A stretch of DNA of 64,000 bases from Toxorhynchites rutilus septentrionalis (lineage: Eukaryota > Arthropoda > Insecta > Diptera > Culicidae): positions 224,639,882 to 224,703,881 of the forward strand of contig NC_073746.1 of assembly GCF_029784135.1 (NCBI RefSeq). Reading direction: 5' to 3'. Every line of letters starts with the position of its first letter. Position 1 is the stretch's first letter. Below, piece after piece: positions 56,063 to 64,000 of the stretch. Both the position numbers and the translations under genes were made by a program. The notes beneath the pieces were generated by a model that ran no database searches, was not told where the DNA came from, and worked only from the letters and a program-made list of their open reading frames with translations.

Positions 56063-57277
56063 ATTGCCGGGCCTTCGTTTAACTCTTGACATCCGATTCT
56101 GTACTCATCCACTTTGTTCGACACAGAATGCGAGTTTGCCTTACACACCTTCTCGTTTCCCACAGTGTTTTTGTCTTCTTCAGACAATGACACAATATTT
56201 TTTTATTGAACTCTGGCGTATTCATAAGGTTCTTGTCCTTGAGCACCGCCTGCACGTTGTTGACGCCGTACAATTCAATGGGCTTTGTTCCGTAATAGCC
56301 GGATATCAAATCTGACCAAAGCCTGGTTGATGGTTCATGTTGCAATGAGAATGTCGCTTTTCAAGACACAGATACAGATAGACTGCTAAACCAAATATTT
56401 CTTATAGAAAATTGGCAGTTACACATGCTTGAAATTGTCTGCCATCTTTCCTCTTTCGTTAGCTATACAAAAATTCTCCCCAGTCGCGGCAATACATACA
56501 CCTCCCCAGGAAGCTATTAAAAGTCTGCTTCAACGTAACGGTTTCGTTGTGCATCACCACGCAATCGAGCATAGTCAGCATCGTCGTGTGCAGCTTCCAA
56601 AATCGTGTTTGAGTCATCTTGTTTTGTTTGTCAACGCGTTTTAGAATATCTACCTTCTTATGACGTACCAGTGGACCTTCTTGAGCACTAGATCCGCGCG
56701 GGTGCCTTCCATGGTGATAATTGCTATGATGTAATCCTCGTCAGACTTCATATGATGATATGAATAGTAGAACCAAGCATGCGAGCATGCGATGCAATTT
56801 GGTTACGACGAAGTTTATAACCGAGCCTTCTCTATCTGTTTGGCTATAAAACCGATCAGATTTTAATCGAACCATAGTTTCCCCGAGGCCGTCTCCCGAT
56901 GCACCAGCTGCAACTATTATCTGCAGTTTGTAATGAGTGAGTAGCAAATCAGACGAGAGGTCGTCTTCAAATTTATGAAATGCCTGGCGCTACGGTGTCC
57001 AGTCGAACTTTACACCTGCTTCCAACAACTCGTCCAAATGATGATATTATTTTTTTTTTGTTTGAGATATTCGACTTGCTGCTGTCCGAATAAAGACTTT
57101 TCGATTCGAACGGTAAGCCCGAATTTTTGTAGACGCTGGAACAGGGCATTGAGGTTAGTCCAGTGCTCTTTTTCCGTTTCACCACCAACCACGATGTCAA
57201 CGATGTAACCGGAAATGTGCTTAAGGCCAGTCAACATTAGTTGCTGGAATGCTTCTGGAGCAGCTTTCTCACCAGGC
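56063..57277 (-). pseudogene. Gypsy-type retroelement relic, RT palm and RNase H part
   Basis: Minus strand. The RT palm has AFQQLMLTGLKHISGYIVDI (57250-57150), where the catalytic YxDD motif has lost its first Asp (now YIVDI), followed by VVGGETEKEHW and a strongly diagnostic GQQQVEYL (about 57070). An RNase H region follows (about 56940-56770: ASGDGLG, then REGSVINFVVTKLHRML). Next is a DD37E transposase scrap (56500-56640) and then a frame at 56079-56345 that I could not place. A 20-base word of the LINE 3' UTR (CGCGGCAATACATACAC) recurs at 56486-56502. Stops and frameshifts occur throughout. It continues beyond the Transib insertion at 58831-59160. Confidence 0.8.
56500..56640 (-). pseudogene. 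DD37E transposase scrap
   Basis: Minus-strand text DKQNKMTQTRFWKLHTTMLT, then LDCVVMHNETVTLKQTFNSF, parallels RDERQNMV-ARKLYTEMLTKPHCLVMDDETYVKADF of the ITmD37E element. The first catalytic acid region DDET is now HNET. It is a fragment within the gypsy relic. Confidence 0.6.
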
Positions 57278-57835
57278 CACAGTGGGGAGTCGCTGGCCAT
57301 CAGACAAAAAATTGAAATTTCCTCAGCTGTATTGTAATATTTTTCCTTTTTGCTATAATTTTCAAATGCTTAAATCCCAAATTAAGACGCAATATCATGA
57401 AATCTGATTTTTTCATGACTTTTCAAAGACTGGCATAGTGACGTTTTTTGACTATTTTTTTAAAGAAAGTACATTACTTTGAAACGCTCTGTAGCTTCAA
57501 TGGTAGCTTGGGTTTTTTGGCATCAACGGAAAAGTTGTTCGATAAACTATACAAAACACATCTTTTTCATTGGATATTCCGCTGTAGAGCAAATTGTCGT
57601 TTTAGTGAGAAAAGCTTTTTTTACAACTTTTTTATATTAAAATTTGATCTAGGATTTAGTTGAATCAAAACCATAATGATCCATTGATGAAAATATTCGT
57701 ATCACAGTAATCTGTAGAAGATAAAATATAAATTTATGCTAAACATCACAAAATTTGTCATGAAAAAGTTATAAAAAAGGAAATTAAATTAATGAGGTAA
57801 AGCTCATGGAGATAATGATGAAAAGCAGAAAAGGC

Positions 57836-57960
57836 ATTGTTTCATGCTCATTATTCCTCACAATAATTGAGGGAAGATACGTCAATTCCTTAACAAATAC
57901 AACTTCTGCGCAACGCTGCTATACTTGTATAGTTACAAAATCGTATTTTAACATGATTGG
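57836..57960 (+). pseudogene. Transib transposase fragment, CxxC zinc-binding region
   Basis: The frame reads SLFLTIIEGRYVNSLTNTTS followed by AQRCYTC and IVTKSYFNMI. The order hhhTMIDGK-xxNxLTxTxSxQRCYxC-xATPKxMN is, from memory, a conserved Transib block around a zinc-binding CxxC. RAG1 has a comparable CxxC zinc site in its catalytic core. The frame is open for about 40 codons and lacks a start. Confidence 0.65.
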
Positions 57961-58094
57961 ATACGTTGCTTTGGATGCATGATTCATATTTCATATTGGC
58001 TGGGATTCAAGCGCTGGTGAAAATCTGGGTTCGAAACGATTACTGTAACTATTACTGTATCGACACAGCAAAACGTTACGTTGATCTGTACTCT

Positions 58095-58451
58095 TAATAC
58101 TATATAACCACTGCTATGCACAGAATTTTACTTTATGTGTATAGAATTATATAAACCGCAATATTACCTATAGAAAAAATAACCGAAGAGGCTCAAGAGA
58201 AGACTAATAAAACAATTAAGTGTGCCCAAAAACATTTCACTCGTAAAAATAGCCGAAAAAATACTAATCATAATATAGTCAATCATCTTCTTATTTCCAC
58301 ATATCTAATAGTAAACACTTATTTTGAAAAGGAGAAAAGTAATTGTAAAAAACTTCCAGATGAAGTAATGTTTCTACTGAAGAAAATAATTTTCGAATCA
58401 GAAAAACACGACAATGGTTCTGATGACAGTTATGAAGAAGAAGAAGAATAA
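58095..58451 (+). pseudogene. Transib transposase C-terminus with catalytic Glu block
   Basis: An in-frame segment from MHRILLYVYRII (58116) through one TAA stop (58152-58154) to TAILPIEKITEEAQEKTNK, then KHFTRKNSR and NHLLISTYLIV, ends with a Glu-rich tail and TAA 58449-58451. LPIxxhxEEAQExxNK followed by FxRKxSR matches the Transib C-terminal block that aligns with the RAG1 segment holding catalytic Glu 962 (GNES-NK...). The candidate catalytic Glu is in EEAQE. No ATG starts the final open stretch, which is why a start-based ORF search misses it. Confidence 0.7.
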
Positions 58452-58470
58452 AAAGAAGAAGAAGAATATG
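58431..58470. repeat. (GAA)n tract
   Basis: A GAA-rich run encodes the Glu tail of the Transib fragment and continues beyond its stop. Confidence 0.8.
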
Positions 58471-58830
58471 ATGATTGTTTCAGTTAGTAATCTAAAGAAA
58501 ATCTGTTATATTTATAGTAGAATTTATTTGATTTGAGGCGTCGTCCATGAACTATCTGACCATTTTTTCAAAAGGGAGGACGCCCAGTAGAGTTGCATGA
58601 GATCGAAGATCATAAAATTATGTAACAAAGTATGTGAAAAAGCTACGGGGGAGGGGGCCATGAAATCCCAAAAAAAATGGATCTCAAGCTTTATGAATGG
58701 CGCAAAATAAAAAAAATGGATGCCACATTCGTGTTCAGCTTCCAGAAATTATATAAAAACAATGTTTTTTTCGCATTTAACGACACACTTTTTGCATGGT
58801 CATGCCTTTGTATGGAGTCGCCTCACTGTG

Positions 58831-59160
58831 CAGACGCGATACGGTTCACCTTGTAAAGACCCCGATGGGTGTTGATGGTTGGAAGCATTCTGGATGATTC
58901 ATCGACTTCAGCCTGCAAGTATGATTCGGACATATCAATAAAGCTGAAGGTCTTGCGATGAGCTAGCATTACGAATATGTGCTGCGGTAGCGACAGCGAA
59001 TATTGATACTCGGAGCGACCACTCCGAGTAGTATATTGGCTTGATTAGCTTCAAACGCTCGAATCGTTCAAGTTCCTCATCGACGGCCTGGTACATGGCA
59101 TATGCCATAGATCTCTTGACACAGAAACAGGGCTCTGGCCATGCTTGAGGTCCAGTTCTT
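58831..59160 (-). pseudogene. Gypsy-type RT fingers region, upstream part of the same relic
   Basis: Minus strand: AMYQAVDEELERFERLKLI (about 59100-59040), IYYSEWS (about 59030), a broken stretch, then IDMSESYLQAEVDESSRMLP and TINTHRGLYKVNR (about 58945-58850). These match the gypsy RT motifs vpx-a-l-r-x-x-v-x-x-E-l-d-r-L, YSEWatPIV, IDlsdAYLQvevDe and LlTINTHRGLY. The catalytic motif A Asp is retained. The frame stops where the Transib begins. Its 5' edge abuts the LINE copy 3 poly(A) at about 59161. Confidence 0.8.
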
Positions 59161-61725
59161 TTTTTTTTCCAAAATATATATTTTTATCAAGGCTCATATG
59201 GCGTTAGCCTGACGGGGCCGGAGTTCAATATTTTGACAGTTTTTCTTATTGTCTATGTTAGTAATATGTAACCGATTACTCGCGGTCGGCTCGAGGTTAG
59301 TGTTACAAGTGTTCTCGTAATTGAGATGTTGCTGTCTCCAATGCTCTGTACGTGTGCCCGACACGGGATACTTCCTATTGGGATGCAGCTGACCATTAAT
59401 CAGCAACGCCCCCCTAGTATGTACCCCATATCTAGCGTGGTGCGTCTTCTCGACTCGAGGAATCCAGGATAGAATGGTCACTAGCCGGCTCAATCATCAG
59501 CTCGTGTAGAGTTGTCATGAGCGATACAACCTTTGGCTCTTGTTGAATCATCAGTGGACTGCACAACCTTTGGCCCATGTATCTGTAAAGAGTGTGTGTA
59601 TGTATTGCCGCGACTAAGTAAAAGTTTATAGATCGGATAGGAGGGATATGAAACAGGGACACAACGAAGAAAACATCATTAAACGTTGACATCGGCGTTT
59701 CTGAGGAACAGGTATAGATGAAGCAGAAGATCAGGATCACGGCTACCTAAGATATCCCGGACGGGGATATCCGATTGTCTGCCTTGTGCTCTCAGTGCTC
59801 TAGAGAGCTGAGAGCGAGCAGCATGGAACCGGATACACGACCAGACAACATACTCGATGTCGTGGTAGCCATCGCCACAATCACAAAGATTGTTTGCTGC
59901 GAGCCCAATGCGATAGAGATGCGCGTTTAGGTTGTAGTGATTGGACATGAGCCGAGATATCACGCGAATGAAATCACGACCTACATTCAATCCCTTAAAC
60001 CAAGCACTCGTCGAAACCTTAGGGATAATCGTGTGTAACCAACGACCGAACTCATTTTCACTCCACATGCGCTGACAACTAACGAGTGTATCCTGACGAG
60101 GAATGTGAAAAAATTCATTATAGGCAATTTGCCTTTCAAAAAGTGTGCCTTCTGAAGCGCCCACCTTAGCTAGCGAGTCCGCTTTTTCATTCCCCGGAAT
60201 CGAGCAATGAGAGGGAACCCATGCTAAGGTAATCTTGAATAATTTTTCGACCAAAACACTCAATAGATGTCTTATTCTTGTTAGGAAATAAGATGAGCGT
60301 TTATCAACCTTCATTGAGCGGATTGCCTCTATTGAGCTGAGACTGTCTGAAAAAATAAAATAGTGGTCGATGGGCAATGTTTCAATGATCCCCAGTGCGT
60401 AGTATATCGCACCCAGTTCAGCGACATACACGGAACAAGGATCTTTGAGTTTGAAAGAGGCACTGGAATTTTCATTGAAGATGCCGAAGCCAGTGGACCC
60501 GTTTATGTATGAACCGTCAGTAAAGAACATTTTATCAGATCCAACTTTCCCATATTTTTCCGAAAATATCGACGGAATAACATTGGAGCGTAGGTGATCT
60601 GGTATTCCATGGATTTTTTGTCGCATGGACAGATCAAAAATGACAGAGGAATTGCAAAAGTATGGGAAGCAAACCTGGTTGGAGATGCCTGGTGAAGGGT
60701 GCACGTCGTGGGTAAGGTACTCATGGTATAAAGACATAAAACTTGACTGAGGAGTCAGTTGTAGTAGATTTTCGAAGTTATCAATCACCAATGGATTCAT
60801 GATCTTGCAACGGATGAGAAATCTGTAGGATAATTCTGTGAACCGAAGAGTAAGCGGGGGTACTCCTGCCAAAACTTCGAGACTCATCGTATGTGTCGAA
60901 TGCAAACACCCCATGGCTATACGCAAGCAACGATATTGTATCCTCTCCAGCTTGAGAATATGAATCCTGGCAGCTGATCGGAAGCAAAAACTGCCATATT
61001 CTAACACTGACAATATCGTTGTTTTGTACAACTGAATGAGGTCTCCTGGATGGGCACCCCACCATGTTCCGGTTATTGTTTGGAGAAAATTGATTCTTTG
61101 CTGGCATTTCTGTTTCAAATACGCAATTAGTCTCCCCCAGGTACATTTAGAATCAAAATATACACCCAGGTATTTGAAAAACATAGAGTGTTGGATCGTT
61201 TTGCCGGATAGGTAAAGCTGGAATTGGGCGGGTTCGCGTTCCTAGAAAAAACGACCATTTCAGTTTTCTCCGTAGAGAATTAGATACCCAGCTTGAGGGC
61301 CCACGTGAACAGATTGTTCATGGTATCTTGCAACGACTTTTGCAGAGCGACGGGATTAGTACCCGTGATGGAAATAACTCCATCGTCTGCAAGTTGTCTC
61401 AGCGTGCAGTCTCTAGTTAGACAATCATCCATATCATTGACGTAAAAACTGTACAAGAGGGGGCTTAGGCAGGAGCCTTGCGGTAGGCCCATAAAACTGT
61501 AACGAGAAGATTTTGAGTTGCCATGAGAGAAATTCATGTGCTTTTCTGACAATAAATTGTACAGGAAATTATTCAGAATTGGTGAAAGTCCACGATTATG
61601 AAGCTTCTCTGAGAGAATTTCCACGGAAACTGAATCAAATGCCCCTTTGATATCGAGGAAAACGGAAGCCATTTGTTCTTTGCGAGCAAATGCGATTTGG
61701 ATTTCAGAAGATAGCAGCGCGAGCA
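59161..61725 (-). mobile_element. RNase-H-bearing LINE, copy 3, 5'-truncated with poly(A)
   Basis: The 3' end is marked by a poly(A) run that appears as T's at 59159-59169 on the + strand. Reading leftward-to-5', it has a 3' UTR of about 0.5 kb (59170-59680), ORF2 (59679-61725) and a 5' truncation inside the RT domain near 61725. It is an I/Loner-type non-LTR retrotransposon by its RT plus RNase H plus C-terminal zinc-knuckle order; the exact clade was not tested. It is the best-preserved LINE in the window. Confidence 0.9.
59679..61725 (-). pseudogene. LINE ORF2: RT, RNase H and zinc knuckle
   Basis: RT: FLDIKGAFDSV (motif A, about 61655), GLPQGSCLSPLLYSFYVND (motif B', about 61490-61435) and LADDGVI (motif C, usually [FY]ADD, about 61395). 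A TAA stop follows LGI (61280-61282; the 16.7-kb copy has Glu there) and one frameshift lies near 61225. A 501-residue open frame then runs to 59679: KYLGVYFDSK, thumb region, RNase H with FFTDGS (about residue 220), AELGAI (about 260), FSDSLSS (about 285) and HCSIPGNEKAD (about 335), giving the D-E-D-D set, and a CDCGDGYHDIEYVVWSC zinc knuckle (about 445). With only two lesions in about 680 codons, it was active recently. The EN domain and ORF1 are missing through truncation. Confidence 0.92.
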
Positions 61726-62026
61726 GGCATCCCAAAAGTACTGCATTTTCATAACAATCGGTATGAAATTGAATCGACAGTCTCTGTGAGCGCGCTACAC
61801 TCGTATACAAGCGACAGAGCATGAATGCATAAAGTAATACTATACAGCAACAGTCGGTGTTTCGTCGAATTCATCTAATTTGTCGTGCCCGACCGTAGTG
61901 AGCCGGGGAGACTGTTCGTTTCCGATTTTTTCGTGTCTGCTATTCCGTTCGCTCTGTCGCCGTAACAGTCGCTGACGAAGCGATGAATCTCATCGGTTTA
62001 CCCGGGTTACTGTCACACGTGACTGT
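61726..62026. other. GC-richer unclassified repeat-like sequence
   Basis: Sequence upstream of the LINE truncation point, including TCGTGCCCGACCGTAGTGAG and CGCTCTGTCGCCGTAACAG, differs from the intron composition and may be another repeat into which the LINE inserted. The first 30 or so codons of the 61280-61822 frame come from here, not from the LINE. Confidence 0.35.
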
Positions 62027-62058
62027 CGCCAGAAAAATGTCATGACATTTTTCTGGCG
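62027..62058. repeat. 32-bp perfect palindrome
   Basis: The sequence from 62027 to 62058 is its own reverse complement (half-site CGCCAGAAAAATGTCA). It is centred at 62042/62043 and has no loop. It could extrude as a cruciform or be a transposon-end junction. Confidence 0.85.
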
Positions 62059-62384
62059 ATCGTAATGCTAGCCTGTATCTTATGCGTTTGTGCTTCTTCA
62101 CCAGTACGCTTTGAGATGTGTATCGGACATATGGCTGTGATCACTAGTTGCATGCACACATAGGAAGCCGAGTTCATTTCATATCGACTGTAATAAGAAT
62201 GCTTTACTGTTGGGATGCCTGAATCCAGATACACAAATGATCAACAATTCATATGAGAAAAACACGCACAGCTTAATAATTCTAGGCGAGAGTTTCTTCG
62301 ATAATATATTGGTGACGTCGGAAATACTCAGTGTTGGGAGTGTTTAGATTTATTCTCCAAGTTGGAAACTAATGCAGTGCGAAC
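62059..62384. other. No feature recognised
   Basis: A 64-residue minus-strand frame at 62040-62234 partly overlaps the palindrome and has no domain. Confidence 0.4.
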
Positions 62385-62429
62385 TCGATTATATACAGTC
62401 TCCGATTTCTTTTCACTGTATATAATCGA
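62385..62429. repeat. 15-bp perfect inverted repeat, pogo-like motif
   Basis: TCGATTATATACAGT (62385-62399) is exactly inverted at 62415-62429. GCAGTGCGAACTCGATTATA upstream resembles pogo/Tigger termini (CAGT-NN-AACTCGATTATA). No complete element was found. Confidence 0.6.
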
Positions 62430-63547
62430 ATCCTGTATATCATCGAGTCAAAAAAAGGTTTTTTCTAAATTTGTTTTTCATGCATATAATTTTTGATTAT
62501 TGAATGTAAAAGATGAATTTAATATATTTTCCCAGAATCTCTCAGGAGGTGATAGATGATCATATTTCATGGAAAAATCATCCTACGCATATTTTCGAAT
62601 TTTTACAATGACAGAGTTATAGAACTAAACTGGCTCTACACTAAAAAGTACGCTACGTGAGCCAATTATGTTGCTTTCATTTGAAAGATATTTTTTTTTA
62701 AATCTTTAAAACATTTTCTTGCTAGTTGTACGTTTTTCTCATAATCCAGTGGACCGATATGGCTGATTTTTTTAGCATGTAAAAATCTTATTATCTGAAT
62801 TGTTACGTAGCGGTTTTTGAAAATTATGAAAATTGCCAAAATGTCGGCCATTTGAATAAAAAAAATTCAACAAAAATCGTAAGGCCGTGGTTATCAGAGA
62901 AGTTATCAATGATGATAATCGATCAAAGCAGATAGGTCCTTTTCGTAGGTCACACAAGAATTAATTTTTGCATGCTGAATTGGTCCACTAGATTCTGAGA
63001 TAAACGTACCACCAGCTGAAAAAAATGCGCTTAAAGATTCGTACAGCCATGTTACTCTTGAGATGACCCCATAGTTTTTACTGCAGATTTTCAACGAAAT
63101 GAAATATCGAAGAATCCTTCCGGTACAACATTGCATAAAAACCATTTTTTCGATTTACCAGAGTTGATTCCCCCATTAAACAGATTCCCGAAAAAATCGC
63201 AAATTGAACAAGTATAACGAAAATTTTCGCACGTAGAAGATCTCATGGAAAAAAAATTTGTACATAAAAAAAGGCAATGTTTTTTTTATTAACTTCACAC
63301 TTTCAAAAATAGCTGAATGTTCAAATCAAAATATCTCTATATGTGGAAAATTCTTCAGATCATGATATAATTATAGTTTTGATTGTCAATGAATCATATA
63401 TTTCAAAGCAAGAATCAACCAGGCAAACCTAATTCACCAGGTAAAAGTATACCGTCGTATTCTGAAATACAATCGAGTTAGAATTACCCGAACGGATCGC
63501 AATTTTGCATTCTGTAATCCGTTCGACGACTCAAGTTCAATCGAGCT
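62430..63547. other. Non-coding; one dispersed-repeat copy
   Basis: Positions 62545-62610 are the third copy of the repeat at 47611/48048. Minus-strand frames of 61-79 residues (62666-63145) have no recognised domains. Confidence 0.45.
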
Positions 63548-63840
63548 ATGCATCCTAGCCACACTCTACCGTATCAAATATGTGTTCTATGTAACAGAGT
63601 AATAAAATCTTGCATGAACAACATATATATTAATGTTCTGCAGTTCTGTAGTTCCGTGAAAAGCATTAAATACATTTGCAAGTCCGTGAATGAGGGCAGT
63701 AATGTGGCTGTATTTCAAATTCAGTATATCGATATGAATATGAAACACACTTGCAATACACTTGTTGTTTGTCATATAACAACGAATATATTCGCTAAAA
63801 ATGATCTAAATGGCAGCATAACGTTTACCGGGTCAGCTAG
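63548..63840 (+). pseudogene. Helitron Rep fragment joined to a Helitron 3' end
   Basis: The frame holds YINVLQFCSSVKSIKYICKS (about 63629-63690) and VNEGSNVAVFQIQ. It matches the Helitron Rep block hINVExCxSVKxIKYhxKYVxKGxDxAxF, which holds the paired catalytic tyrosines. The first Tyr (IKYIC) is kept and the second is Ser (CKSVN in place of CKYVN), so it should be inactive. After about 45 unrelated codons the sequence ends ACGTTTACCGGGTCAGCTAG at 63840 followed by T, a typical Helitron 3' terminus. The rest of Rep and the helicase are missing, so it is a deletion derivative. No 5' TC terminus was identified. Confidence 0.7.
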
Positions 63841-64000
63841 TAATAATGATAATAATACTAAAATGTTACTTTACATTTTTGTTGAAAATATTAATATTAC
63901 GCGCTAAACATATTTTATTCATAAATAAAATAAAATCTCCTTCATGTCCAAACCTACATTGCTAAGTGCGCAACACTTCCCCCAGCCGCATTCTAATCTG
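63841..64000. other. No feature recognised
   Basis: AT-rich tail of the window beyond the Helitron end. Confidence 0.4.

Larger units (their letters stand above)
57278..58830 (+). mobile_element. Transib element (RAG1-related), internally deleted, 1553 bp
   Basis: The ends are CACAGTGGGGAG (57278) and, inverted, CACAGTGAGGCG (ending 58830). The first seven bases equal the V(D)J recombination heptamer. The flanks CAGGC (57273-57277) and CAGAC (58831-58835) are a 5-bp target duplication with one mismatch, the length typical of Transib. It interrupts the gypsy RT: removing the element and one flank copy restores the frame and normal spacing around the conserved Gly and Ala-Pro of the RT. Inside are two transposase fragments (57836-57960, 58095-58451). 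Full Transibs are about 3 kb, so this is a deletion derivative. Confidence 0.85.

Noticed and set aside
57286..58821. GGAGTCGC direct repeat at 57286-57293 and 58814-58821 as an 8-bp hAT target duplication
   Set aside because: Using it leaves no inverted ends and a broken gypsy frame. Moving the boundaries to the CACAGTG ends gives TIRs, a 5-bp duplication and a restored frame, so the 8-bp match lies inside the Transib ends.
1..64000. CRISPR array, operon or phage-type defence system
   Set aside because: The sequence is a eukaryotic intron/repeat landscape. No regularly spaced repeats, operonic genes or ribosome binding sites were found.

Overview
This is non-coding-dominated, AT-rich eukaryotic DNA. 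The only clear host gene is the first coding exon of an insect vesicular monoamine transporter (VMAT) at 30437-30687 on the + strand. Its reading frame runs into a canonical GTAAGT donor at the conserved phase-1 position inside the first membrane helix. No other VMAT coding exon is recognisable, so the exon sits between very long introns (probably more than 17 kb upstream and more than 33 kb downstream). The mix of ITmD37E/DD37E transposons, mariners, tRNA-derived SINEs, RNase-H-bearing LINEs and many MITEs points to a mosquito with a large genome. A culicine such as an Aedes-like species is my best guess, inferred from family content rather than from a species-diagnostic sequence.

Layout. 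1-10 kb: a 257-bp MITE with TA target sites, a decayed mariner, a tRNA-SINE with a perfect 13-bp target duplication, a DD37E relic, a LINE reverse-transcriptase relic and a short Helitron. 11-14.4 kb: a PIF/Harbinger relic with a TAA target duplication, a promoter-like GC-richer stretch with a possible non-coding first exon (12.5-12.9 kb), and a 1050-bp mariner with perfect 27-bp inverted repeats but an in-frame deletion that removes the first catalytic aspartate. 15-19.5 kb: pieces of one LINE family, one joined to a mariner fragment carrying a 57-bp fold-back. 20-30 kb: mostly empty intron with hairpins, TTAA-type elements, SINEs and LINE scraps. 31.6-35.4 kb: a near-complete DD37E element nested in an older one, with further DD37E scraps. 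36-54 kb: intron with two more structurally well-defined MITEs, SINEs, a mariner scrap, several GC-richer islands that may be regulatory, and one unexplained 108-codon open frame (52982-53308). 54.3-61.8 kb: a compound locus of two LINE copies arranged tail to tail around a gypsy-type retroelement relic. A 608-bp MITE interrupts one LINE and a 1553-bp Transib (RAG1-related) element interrupts the gypsy reverse transcriptase. 62-64 kb: a 32-bp perfect palindrome, a hairpin and a Helitron replication-protein fragment next to a Helitron 3' end.

The strongest discoveries are insertions whose boundaries can be proved inside the window: the Transib in gypsy, the MITE in the LINE, the nested DD37E pair and the SINE inside a TIR element. 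No bacterial-type operons, CRISPR arrays or intact multi-gene systems are present. Family assignments come from motif recognition by eye; no database search was run.
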